10,693 bases of DNA, from contig JAGLKH010000141.1 of NCBI GenBank assembly GCA_023141985.1, positions 1-10,693 of the forward strand, written 5' to 3'. The DNA is from Flavobacteriaceae bacterium (lineage in GTDB: Bacteria; Bacteroidota; Bacteroidia; Flavobacteriales; Flavobacteriaceae). Shown in pieces: positions 1 to 6,199 of this stretch. The first letter of the stretch is position 1, and each line of letters begins with the position of its first letter. The position numbers were made by a program, and so were the translations under genes. The notes beneath the pieces were generated by a model that made no database searches, had not been told where the DNA came from, and saw only the letters and a program-made list of their open reading frames with translations.

Positions 1-315
1 ACTATTCGTGGTGCAGTTGCGAATTGGAGTAAAACTTTGGCCAATGAATTAGGTCAGTTTGGAATTACTGTAAATAATGTACTTCCAGGTGCTACTGAGA
101 CTGAACGTTTGGCGGAAATAATAAAAAACAAATCATCAAAAATGGGTGTTTCAGAAGAGGATGTTTCCAATGCTATGAAAAATACTGTGCCGGCAAAACG
201 CTTTGCTAAACCTGAAGAAACAGCCAATGCTGTTACCTTTTTAGCAAGTCAAGCTGCAAGTTACATCAACGGAATTAACCTTCCTGTTGATGGCGGACGA
301 ACAAAATCTTTGTAG
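1..315 (+). CDS. SDR-family oxidoreductase, C-terminal part (5' end outside window)
   Basis: This is the C-terminal ~104 residues of a short-chain dehydrogenase/reductase, a cytosolic NAD(P)-dependent oxidoreductase. The frame is open from base 1 and reads TIRGAVANWSKTLANELG. That segment matches the helix after the SDR active-site Tyr, followed by ITVNNVLPGATETERL (the strand and PG loop that shape the cofactor site) and the usual C-terminal ending INGINLPVDGG. An in-frame TTG at 37 is an internal Leu, not a start. Aligning RGAVANW with the usual KAAL helix puts Arg3 at the place of the catalytic Lys of YxxxK. YxxxR-type SDRs do exist, but the Tyr itself lies upstream of the window. It precedes two 3-hydroxyanthranilate-breakdown genes on the same strand, so a role in the same aromatic/kynurenine pathway is likely. 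The substrate cannot be read from this fragment. Confidence 0.9.
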   Translation, partial: TIRGAVANWSKTLANELGQFGITVNNVLPGATETERLAEIIKNKSSKMGVSEEDVSNAMKNTVPAKRFAKPEETANAVTFLASQAASYINGINLPVDGGRTKSL

Positions 316-465
316 GCTCACCCCAACCCTCCCAAAAGGGAGGGAATAAATTCAATGAATTATATTATCTTTATTACCAAATACTGACTACATAAAATAA
401 ACGTTTAACAACAACTCAAATTCCCGCTTTGAGTTTCTCCCTTTTGGGGAGATTAAGAGGGGCTT
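316..465. repeat. Compound inverted-repeat element between SDR and nbaC
   Basis: The 153-bp spacer is bounded by two oppositely oriented copies of a C-rich/G-rich motif. The left copy contains a perfect 7-bp hairpin with an AAAA loop (CCCTCCC at 327-333, GGGAGGG at 338-344). The right copy contains a 6-bp hairpin (TCTCCC at 436-441, GGGAGA at 447-452). The core CCCAAAAGGGAG of the left copy occurs as its reverse complement in the right copy, so the outer ends could pair as a long imperfect stem. Just inside the right copy is another perfect hairpin, AACTCAAA (413-420) with TTTGAGTT (428-435). A 10-bp palindrome TAAACGTTTA lies at 398-407. C/G-rich motifs of this style are, from memory, frequent intergenic repeats in flavobacterial genomes. 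The element ends about 4 nt before the nbaC start codon. Confidence 0.7.
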
Positions 466-468
466 ATT

Positions 469-993
469 ATGAGCAAATTAGTTTCACCTTTAAATTTTAA
501 AGATTGGATTAATGAAAATCGACATTTATTAAAACCTCCTGTTGGGAATAAAGTGGTTTGGAAAGATGGTGATTTTATTATCATGGTTGTTGGTGGACCA
601 AACAACAGAAAAGATTATCATTACAATGAAACACCAGAATTTTTCTATCAGGTGGAAGGTGATATGGTTTTGAAAATTATGGACAAAGGCAATCCAAAAG
701 ATGTTCATATTAAGGAAGGTGATATTTATTTATTGCCTCCAAAAGTGCCGCATTCACCTCAACGAGGTACAAACACTATAGGTCTGGTTATTGAATATCC
801 TCGTAAAAAAAAGATGAAAGATGCCTTAGAATGGTATTGTAAAAGTTGCAATCATCAACTATACAGAAAGAAATTCAAATTAGACGATATTGAAACTGAT
901 ATGCCCGGAATTTTTGACAAGTATTATGGAAGTGAAAAGAAACGTACCTGCAAAAAATGTAGTACTATTATGGAGCCACCACAAAAATTGTGA
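469..993 (+). CDS. nbaC: 3-hydroxyanthranilate 3,4-dioxygenase
   Basis: This is a cytosolic non-haem iron cupin dioxygenase that opens the ring of 3-hydroxyanthranilate, giving 2-amino-3-carboxymuconate 6-semialdehyde in tryptophan/kynurenine catabolism. The 174-residue length fits bacterial family members. The cupin metal ligands are at the expected places: His51, Glu57 (in HYNETPE) and His95 (in PPKVPHSPQRG). The substrate-binding Arg47, Arg99 and Glu109 are also present. The C-terminal third carries two CxxC pairs (Cys124/127 and Cys161/164), which form the second, rubredoxin-like iron site of the bacterial enzymes. The start is ATG at 469, just after the right arm of the repeat element; AAGAGG 6-12 nt upstream gives some purine-rich context. 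The next gene downstream encodes the decarboxylase for its product, which supports the assignment strongly. Confidence 0.96.
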   Translation: MSKLVSPLNFKDWINENRHLLKPPVGNKVVWKDGDFIIMVVGGPNNRKDYHYNETPEFFYQVEGDMVLKIMDKGNPKDVHIKEGDIYLLPPKVPHSPQRGTNTIGLVIEYPRKKKMKDALEWYCKSCNHQLYRKKFKLDDIETDMPGIFDKYYGSEKKRTCKKCSTIMEPPQKL

Positions 994-1028
994 CATATAA
1001 ATGTTAAATTTAAAATAAATAATTAAAA

Positions 1029-1091
1029 TGTCATTTTGAATGAAATGAAGAATCTTAATAAAGAGATGCTTCGACTGCGCTCAGCATGACA
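1029..1091. repeat. 63-bp palindromic intergenic repeat (TGTCAT...ATGACA)
   Basis: An imperfect inverted repeat starts with TGTCAT (1029-1034) and ends with ATGACA (1086-1091). The left arm (1029-1056) and the reverse complement of the right arm (about 1063-1091) agree at roughly 19 of 28 positions with a one-base gap. The right arm, CTTCGACTGCGCTCAGCATG, is markedly more GC-rich than the surrounding spacer. From memory this matches a repeat class scattered between genes in many Bacteroidota genomes. It ends 9 nt before the ACMSD start codon, so it must lie in the leader of that gene or in the polycistronic mRNA. The genomic copy number cannot be judged from this window. Confidence 0.75.
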
Positions 1092-1100
1092 GTATAGAAT

Positions 1101-2186
1101 ATGAAACCTAAACTTCGCATAAACGGTCATTCACATCTTTTACCTTATCCAGAGGAAATTCCTCAGTTCATGAAAGACAAGGAAATTTTTTGGGTAGATG
1201 AGGATCGTAAATTTATGCTTCAAAAAGATTGGAAGCGTCCTGTTACTGATTCTAGTTTCTTCTTAGACGAAAAATTAGAATGGATGGAACGTTACAATAT
1301 AGACCACGCCGTAGTTTTAAACTTATCTCAACTATATGGTAATGGCTTACGAGTGGAAGAAATGAAGCAAGCGCTTCGTTTTCAAAACGATTTTAATGCC
1401 AAAGTACAACAGGATCATCCAAGTAAATTCACCTGTGGTTTTGTGGTTCATCCTGGTTTTGTAAAAGGTGCTTGCTGGGAAATTGAACGCTGTGTAGAAG
1501 AATTAGGTATGCAACTTTTATGCTTACCAACACATTATATGGATACTATAGGAACTTGGCGCTGTATTTTTGATGAAGAAAACGAACCTATTTTTGAGTT
1601 GGCAAGTAAATATAATTTGGCTGTAGAAATTCATCCTTACGATGGTGAAAAATTTATAAAATTAGAAAATATATCTTGGCGTTTTCATTTAATTTGGATG
1701 TTGGCCCAATGTGCTGATGCTTATCATTTTTTAACTTTAAATGGCTACCAGGAGAAATTTCCAAATATGAGAACTTGTTTTGCTCATGGAGGCCAATTAG
1801 CGCAAATAAATCTTGGGCGGCGTATTCAAGGATTTGATGGTAGACCAGATTTGTTTGTAGGGCAGCATCATCCAAGAAAAGCCGTTGGGCACAAAAATAT
1901 TTTCTTCGATACGTTGGTACACGATACTGGCTCTCTTAAACTATTAGTAGAGAATCAAGGGTCTAAACAAGTACTTATGGGATTAGATGATCCTTATCCA
2001 TTGGGAGAAATGGAAAGTGAATCACAGTCATCTTATCCTGGGAAAATATTAGATTTAGCCATAGAACGCGACATAATAAACCAAAATGAGTATCATGCTA
2101 TTTGGGATGATAATGTCATACAATGGTTGTGTGGTGATGATGAATCTGCTAAACAGAAGTTAATTACTAGAATATTAAAAAATTAA
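1101..2186 (+). CDS. 2-amino-3-carboxymuconate-6-semialdehyde decarboxylase (ACMSD-type amidohydrolase)
   Basis: This is a zinc-dependent decarboxylase of the amidohydrolase superfamily. It removes CO2 from the unstable product of 3-hydroxyanthranilate dioxygenase, giving 2-aminomuconate semialdehyde and diverting flux from spontaneous quinolinate formation. The expected metal ligands are visible: His10 and His12 in NGHSHLLP, His178 in VEIHPYDG, His229 in CFAHGGQ and Asp296 in GLDDPYP. Arg46 (WKRPV) is a candidate for the conserved substrate-binding Arg. At 361 residues it is slightly longer than the ~335 residues of the Pseudomonas enzyme (NbaD). ATG 1101 is the only sensible start because the metal-binding His pair begins nine codons later. 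It lies 107 bp after nbaC, with the 63-bp palindromic repeat in between. Related decarboxylases (for example of gamma-resorcylate) share the fold, but the partner gene makes ACMSD the best call. Confidence 0.93.
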   Translation: MKPKLRINGHSHLLPYPEEIPQFMKDKEIFWVDEDRKFMLQKDWKRPVTDSSFFLDEKLEWMERYNIDHAVVLNLSQLYGNGLRVEEMKQALRFQNDFNAKVQQDHPSKFTCGFVVHPGFVKGACWEIERCVEELGMQLLCLPTHYMDTIGTWRCIFDEENEPIFELASKYNLAVEIHPYDGEKFIKLENISWRFHLIWMLAQCADAYHFLTLNGYQEKFPNMRTCFAHGGQLAQINLGRRIQGFDGRPDLFVGQHHPRKAVGHKNIFFDTLVHDTGSLKLLVENQGSKQVLMGLDDPYPLGEMESESQSSYPGKILDLAIERDIINQNEYHAIWDDNVIQWLCGDDESAKQKLITRILKN

Positions 2187-2188
2187 AA

Positions 2189-2221
2189 AAACCTCACAGG
2201 TTTTTAAAACCTGTGAGGTTT
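2189..2221. repeat. Perfect 12-16 bp hairpin between ACMSD and O-methyltransferase genes
   Basis: AAACCTCACAGG (2189-2200) pairs perfectly with CCTGTGAGGTTT (2210-2221) across TTTTTAAAA. The complementarity can be extended through the T and A runs to 16 bp. The element begins 2 nt after the ACMSD stop codon and ends 8 nt before the next start codon. It lacks the T-tract that a classical + strand terminator needs after the stem (GCTACATT follows). It may still act as a transcript-end or processing hairpin. AAACCT...AGGTTT hairpins of this kind are, from memory, a common repeated intergenic element in flavobacteria. Confidence 0.75.
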
Positions 2222-2229
2222 GCTACATT

Positions 2230-2871
2230 ATGCAACTTATACCTAAAGAATTAGACGATTATGTGGTAAAACACTCGGAAGACGAGCCAGAATTATTACA
2301 GCAACTTAACAGAGAAACGTATCAAAAAATACTGCAACCACGTATGTTAAGTGGCCACTTTCAGGGCAGAGTTTTAAGCATGATTTCCAAATTAGTAAAC
2401 CCTAAAAATATATTAGAGATTGGTACTTATACAGGCTATTCTGCCTTATGTTTAGCAGAAGGCATGCAAAGTGATGGTGAATTACATACCATAGATATTG
2501 ATGAAGAACTGTATAATTTTCAGCGTAAATATTTTGATAAATCTAAGTTTGGGCAACAAATTCATCAACATCTTGGAAATGCATTAGAGATTATCCCTAA
2601 TCTTGATAAAACTTTCGATCTTATTTTTATTGATGCAGATAAAGAAAATTATTCAAACTACTTTAATTGTGTTATAGATAAATTAAATTCTGGAGGTATT
2701 ATACTTTCTGATAATGTACTTTGGAGTGGCAAAGTAATTGAAGCATTTCAACCTGATGACACCTCTACTAAAGCTCTAATAGAATACAATACTTTACTAA
2801 AAAATGATGAGAGAATAGAAACGGTATTACTCCCTATTCGTGATGGATTAACAATTAGCAGAAAAATATAG
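2230..2871 (+). CDS. Class I SAM-dependent O-methyltransferase
   Basis: This is a cytosolic O-methyltransferase of the catechol/caffeoyl-CoA type (Methyltransf_3), which transfers a methyl group from S-adenosylmethionine to a hydroxyl in a metal-dependent way. In 213 residues it shows the SAM motif I ILEIGTYTGYSALCL (61-75), an acidic ribose-binding region HTIDIDEE (86-93), and the metal and catalytic segment FIDADKENY (133-141). SDNVLWSGKV (160-169) supplies the second Asp-Asn metal ligands (Asp161, Asn162). The physiological acceptor cannot be read from sequence. It is 43 bp after ACMSD on the same strand but separated by a strong hairpin, so co-transcription with the kynurenine genes is possible rather than shown. 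The ATG at 2230 gives the normal N-terminus of the family. It converges with the tatA gene. Confidence 0.92.
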   Translation: MQLIPKELDDYVVKHSEDEPELLQQLNRETYQKILQPRMLSGHFQGRVLSMISKLVNPKNILEIGTYTGYSALCLAEGMQSDGELHTIDIDEELYNFQRKYFDKSKFGQQIHQHLGNALEIIPNLDKTFDLIFIDADKENYSNYFNCVIDKLNSGGIILSDNVLWSGKVIEAFQPDDTSTKALIEYNTLLKNDERIETVLLPIRDGLTISRKI

Positions 2872-2891
2872 ATTCCCTTCTTCAAGGGAAT
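2872..2891. repeat. 8-bp perfect hairpin between convergent genes, possible bidirectional 3' end
   Basis: ATTCCCTT (2872-2879) pairs with AAGGGAAT (2884-2891) across a CTTC tetraloop, starting directly at the O-methyltransferase stop codon. The flank AAGGGAATGACA resembles the end of repeats related to the TGTCAT...ATGACA element at 1029-1091. No long T-tract follows on either strand, so intrinsic termination is uncertain. It sits in the 37-bp gap between convergent genes, where a hairpin protecting both 3' ends would be expected. Confidence 0.5.
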
Positions 2892-2908
2892 GACACAAAA
2901 CTTAAAAA

Positions 2909-3196
2909 TTATAGTTTACGCCTTACAGAACCTGTAAAATCTTCAATATTATCTTTTACTTTATTTATTTCTTTAGTGATGTCCTTGGTCACATCAGTAT
3001 CAATACCATGCTTTTCGGCACTTTTAGTAATTTCGTGCTTTATATCGTTGGTAGCATTTTTAAGAGTACGCATGCCTTTTCCGAGGCCACGAGCTATTTC
3101 TGGAATTTTGTCTGCACCAAAAACCATAACAACTATAAATAGTATTACTGTTATCTCTGCGCCGCTAATAAATAAGAATGTTGCTTGTTGTATCAC
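2909..3196 (-). CDS. tatA: Twin-arginine translocase subunit TatA/TatE family
   Basis: This is the small membrane subunit of the Tat pathway, which exports folded proteins across the inner membrane together with TatC. In 95 residues it shows the family layout: a short N-terminus, one membrane helix (about residues 12-26, rich in I/V/F), the FG hinge in VFGADKIPEIARGLGKG, then an amphipathic helix and a charged tail ending near NIEDFTGSVRRKL. TatA and TatB cannot be separated by sequence alone, but the FGADKIPE hinge and length fit the single TatA type of Bacteroidota. The start codon is GTG at 3196-3194. No ATG lies in frame upstream of the membrane helix, and the first internal Met is inside it. 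A TATATTTG box lies only 5 nt upstream of the GTG. The gene converges with the O-methyltransferase and is separated from the M1 peptidase operon by a terminator. Confidence 0.93.
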   Translation of the reverse strand: MIQQATFLFISGAEITVILFIVVMVFGADKIPEIARGLGKGMRTLKNATNDIKHEITKSAEKHGIDTDVTKDITKEINKVKDNIEDFTGSVRRKL

Positions 3197-3200
3197 ATTA

Positions 3201-3208
3201 CAAATATA
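3201..3208 (-). promoter_or_regulatory. Bacteroidota-type -7 box upstream of tatA
   Basis: On the - strand the sequence reads TATATTTG, an exact match to the Bacteroidota -7 consensus TAnnTTTG. No clear TTG-type -33 box is visible about 19-20 nt upstream, where the preceding terminator T-tract sits. Its last base is only 5 nt from the GTG start, so the predicted transcript would begin at or next to the start codon. Confidence 0.5.
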
Positions 3209-3228
3209 GTGGTAAGTTTTATTAGAAT

Positions 3229-3258
3229 AAAAAAACCGACTTAAAAAAGTCGATTTTT
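3229..3258 (-). terminator. Intrinsic terminator of the M1 peptidase operon
   Basis: On the - strand, CGACTT and AAGTCG (3247-3252 and 3237-3242) form a perfect 6-bp stem with a 4-nt loop, followed after GG by a run of seven Ts. An A-run precedes the stem and extends the pairing. It lies about 18 nt after the M1 peptidase stop codon. The opposite strand also has T-rich sequence after the stem, but the nearest + strand gene ends more than 300 bp away. Confidence 0.8.
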
Positions 3259-3275
3259 AATATTTTTTTTAATTA

Positions 3276-5564
3276 CTAATCCTTAATCTTCTGTTTAAAA
3301 ATGTCAAATTCTTTTTGTTTAACTTCTTTTGGCCAAGAATTATTTGAAGTATCAATATCAGCGGTTTCTAAATTTGGATCAACTTTAATTCCTATAATTT
3401 CTTTATCAGAAGGAATTGATTTGCTTACTTCATTATCATTTAGTCTCCAAATTTGTGCTGGATATGTTTCTGTATTAGTTGTTCCGTCTGCATAAGTATA
3501 TTCTACAATTATTGGCATCACTAAGCCACCAGGCTTTTCAAAAGTAACGCTATAAAAATATTTTGGAGCCTTCATATTTTCACGCTCTTCTTTTGTAAAA
3601 TTATCCATTAAATATTCTTTAAGTGTTGGTGAATTATCTGTTGGAGTACCTTTTTTCATATCTTCAGTAAAATCGTCACTACCTTCTTCAACAAAATACA
3701 CAAAAGTGTTTGGATCCATTCCGTAACGTCTAGCTATACGTTTTCCATATTCATTAGGTGTAGATGAAACATAATATTTTTTAACGCTTTTAACACCAAT
3801 ATCTACATAATTTGTAGAATAAAACCAGCCTCTCCAATACCAATCTAAATCGAATGCAGATGCATCTTCCATGGTACGGAAGAAATCTTCTGGAGTTGGG
3901 TGTTTAAACATCCAACGATGTGTATATTCTTTAAATGCATAATCAAATAACTCACGCCCCATTACTGTTTCTCTTAAAATATTAAGAGCTGTAGCTGGTT
4001 TTCCATAAGCGTTATTACCAAATTGATGAACATTTAGCCCTTTACTCATTATTGGTGAAATAAAATCTTGATCTCCTCCCATATAAGGTACAATATTGGC
4101 TGCTGGCCCACGACGTGAAGGATATGCTGTTTGCCCTTCGGACAAAGCTGCTGGATACCATTCTCCAAAATCCTGTTCGGCTACATATTGCAAAAATGTA
4201 TTTAATCCTTCATCCATCCATGTCCACTGTCGTTCATCACTATTTACAATCATAGGAAAAAAGTTATGGCCAACTTCATGAATAATAACACTCATCATTC
4301 CAAATTTTGTTCTATCGCTATAGTTACCTTCGGCGTCTGGCCGTCCAAAATTGTAGCAAATCATTGGGTATTCCATTCCCATTGGAGCGTGAACGGAAAT
4401 AGCTTTATGATAAGGATAATCAAATGTCATTCTGGAATAAGATTTTAATGTACTGGCTACTGTTTTAGTTGACCAATCTCCCCAAAGTGGGTTTCCTTCT
4501 TTAGAATATAAAGAAACTGCCATTACATTTGTTTCTCCAATTTTAACTGCCATCATATCCCAAATAAATTTTCTTGATGTAGCAAATCCAAAATCACGAA
4601 CATTCTCGGCATATAATTTCCAGGTTTTTGTAGAAGTACTTTTTTTCTCTTCAGCAATTTCGGCTTCTTCTTGTGTCACAATTACTACTGGCTTATCAAA
4701 AGACTTTTTAGCCTGCTCATAACGTTTCATCATATCTTTTGAAAAGATTTCTTTCCTATTCATTAGTTTTCCTGTTCCATCTAAAATATGATCGTCCGGC
4801 ACTGTAATGTTTACTTCAAAATTTCCAAAAGGCAATGCAAATTCGTCACGTCCCCAAAATTGAGAATTTTGCCAACCTTCTACATCACTATAAACTGCCA
4901 TTCTTGGATAAAACTGTGCTATCACATAAATTCTATTATCATTTTCTGAAAAATATTCGTATCCTGAACGTCCTCCATCTTTAACATGATCATTAATGTT
5001 ATACCACCATTTAATTGAGAAAGAAAACTGCTTTCCAGATTTTAATACATTAGGTAATTCTATACGCATCATGGTTCTATTAATCATATGCTGTAACGGT
5101 TTCCCATTGGAGTCTTTAACTTCTTGTATATGGAAACCTCCATCAAATCTATCTTTCATATAAGTAGAAGTAAAAGTAGACGCCCGTTGTGCTAGAGTAA
5201 TTTCTTGTATTAAAGGTGTTTTAGAGTCTTTTGCTCTCATATTTTGGTCTAACTGAACCCAAAGATATTTCAATTCGTCTGGTGAATTATTGGTATATGT
5301 TATAGTTTCATTACCAGATAATTTTGCCTTAATATCATCAATTACAATATCCATTCTATAATCGGCTTGTTGCTGATAATATGCTGGGCCTGGTGCTCCA
5401 GATGCAGTTCTATACATATTTGGTGTAGAAAACTCTTCATACATTTGTTTGAATTTGTTTTCATTATTATGTCCTGATTTTCGTTCTGGTTGTTCTTGAT
5501 TTTGCGCAAATACATTAACAGAAACAAATACTATTGAGAATAGTAAATATTTAATATTTTTCAT
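3276..5564 (-). CDS. Exported M1-family zinc metallopeptidase
   Basis: This is a predicted periplasmic or outer-surface zinc aminopeptidase-like enzyme of 762 residues. It starts with a signal peptide (MKNIKYLLFSIVFVSVNVFA, cleavage probably before QNQEQ). An N-terminal beta domain follows, then the gluzincin core: zinc ligands His429 and His433 in HEVGH with catalytic Glu430, third ligand Glu452 in WMDEG, and probable catalytic Tyr520 in NNAYGKPATAL. The substrate-recognition motif usually written GAMEN reads GMEYPM here (396-401). The C-terminal domain shows no obvious T9SS sorting signal. An alternative GTG start at 5591 would place nine extra residues before the signal peptide, so ATG 5564 is chosen. 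It is the last gene of a three-gene run of exported proteins, 64 bp after the DUF6702-like gene. A weak -7-like TATAATTTG (spacer one base too long) lies at 5610-5602 on its strand. The natural substrate is unknown. Confidence 0.92.
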   Translation of the reverse strand: MKNIKYLLFSIVFVSVNVFAQNQEQPERKSGHNNENKFKQMYEEFSTPNMYRTASGAPGPAYYQQQADYRMDIVIDDIKAKLSGNETITYTNNSPDELKYLWVQLDQNMRAKDSKTPLIQEITLAQRASTFTSTYMKDRFDGGFHIQEVKDSNGKPLQHMINRTMMRIELPNVLKSGKQFSFSIKWWYNINDHVKDGGRSGYEYFSENDNRIYVIAQFYPRMAVYSDVEGWQNSQFWGRDEFALPFGNFEVNITVPDDHILDGTGKLMNRKEIFSKDMMKRYEQAKKSFDKPVVIVTQEEAEIAEEKKSTSTKTWKLYAENVRDFGFATSRKFIWDMMAVKIGETNVMAVSLYSKEGNPLWGDWSTKTVASTLKSYSRMTFDYPYHKAISVHAPMGMEYPMICYNFGRPDAEGNYSDRTKFGMMSVIIHEVGHNFFPMIVNSDERQWTWMDEGLNTFLQYVAEQDFGEWYPAALSEGQTAYPSRRGPAANIVPYMGGDQDFISPIMSKGLNVHQFGNNAYGKPATALNILRETVMGRELFDYAFKEYTHRWMFKHPTPEDFFRTMEDASAFDLDWYWRGWFYSTNYVDIGVKSVKKYYVSSTPNEYGKRIARRYGMDPNTFVYFVEEGSDDFTEDMKKGTPTDNSPTLKEYLMDNFTKEERENMKAPKYFYSVTFEKPGGLVMPIIVEYTYADGTTNTETYPAQIWRLNDNEVSKSIPSDKEIIGIKVDPNLETADIDTSNNSWPKEVKQKEFDIFKQKIKD

Positions 5565-5628
5565 TATGAAGTTATGTGATTTATTAATCACGAAAAATAC
5601 TCAAATTATAGAGTAATACTTAGTTCTA

Positions 5629-6129
5629 TTAAAAATTTAACAAACCTTTATCATTTTCTTTTATTAGTATAAAACTCTTTTTTTTGGTGTTTATATTTGT
5701 ACGAATAATGTTTTGTTGTTCCGAATTTAAATCGAACAAAACAGCATTTATAATTTCTAAAGATTTAATGCTTTCTACATTCTCAATTTCCAAATAGCAA
5801 ATCATAACATCGTTATCGTATTCTTTTCCTAAAAAAATAATTTTTGAATCAATGTCGTTAATTTTAATATTGATTTTAGATTTTAGATACTTTGAAACAT
5901 AATCTTTTATCTGTTCGTTATCATCATTTTCTGAAAGTGTTATGTTTTCGTTATAACGTTCTCTTAAAATTTTCTCAAAATCATCTATAAAAATTCTACT
6001 AATAATTTGAACTGCTTGTTTTTCTTTTACATACTCTATTTGTGTTAGACTTGTATGAAATTCATGTGCTGTTGTAAATGCAAGTATTGGTAGTGCAATT
6101 ATTACAAAAATGGTTTTAATAATGTTCAT
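5629..6129 (-). CDS. Exported DUF6702-like protein
   Basis: This is a 166-residue exported protein of unknown function. The N-terminus is a signal peptide (hydrophobic residues about 5-19, IFVIIALPILAFT, then TA), and the mature protein would begin HEFHTSLTQIEYV. The following segment KQAVQIISRIFIDDFEKILRERY resembles the small Bacteroidota family DUF6702 as I recall it, where an early His-rich start and an F-DD-E stretch recur. The rest is predicted mixed alpha/beta with no Cys, no membrane segment and no enzyme motif. It lies between the regulatory-like domain protein and the M1 peptidase on the same strand, with gaps of 70 and 64 bp, so co-transcription and a shared role at the cell envelope are likely. 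ATG 6129 is the natural start because the signal peptide begins there. Confidence 0.8.
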   Translation of the reverse strand: MNIIKTIFVIIALPILAFTTAHEFHTSLTQIEYVKEKQAVQIISRIFIDDFEKILRERYNENITLSENDDNEQIKDYVSKYLKSKINIKINDIDSKIIFLGKEYDNDVMICYLEIENVESIKSLEIINAVLFDLNSEQQNIIRTNINTKKKSFILIKENDKGLLNF

Positions 6130-6199
6130 GATATTGTTTTATAATGGTAAATGTAGTATTTGTTTCAAAAAGCATTCCAAAAAAAAAGCAGTTAATACA

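Noticed and set aside
37..315. A separate 92-residue gene starting at TTG 37
   Set aside because: The frame is open to base 1 and the extra residues continue the SDR fold, so this TTG is an internal Leu codon of a truncated-by-window gene.
1654..1875. A 73-residue ORF on the - strand inside the ACMSD gene
   Set aside because: It lies fully opposite a gene with intact catalytic motifs and shows no recognisable protein features; it is a shadow frame.
2976..3209. A 77-residue + strand ORF opposite tatA
   Set aside because: It is the antisense frame of the TatA transmembrane and hinge region; its hydrophobic look is inherited from the real gene.
5565..5591. A GTG start at 5591 for the M1 peptidase
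   Set aside because: It would add nine polar residues before a typical signal peptide; ATG 5564 gives the standard MKN-type signal start.
5602..5610. A -7 box for the M1 peptidase alone (TATAATTTG on the - strand)
   Set aside because: The spacing between TA and TTTG is three rather than two, and no -33 box is seen, so it is too weak to list as a promoter.
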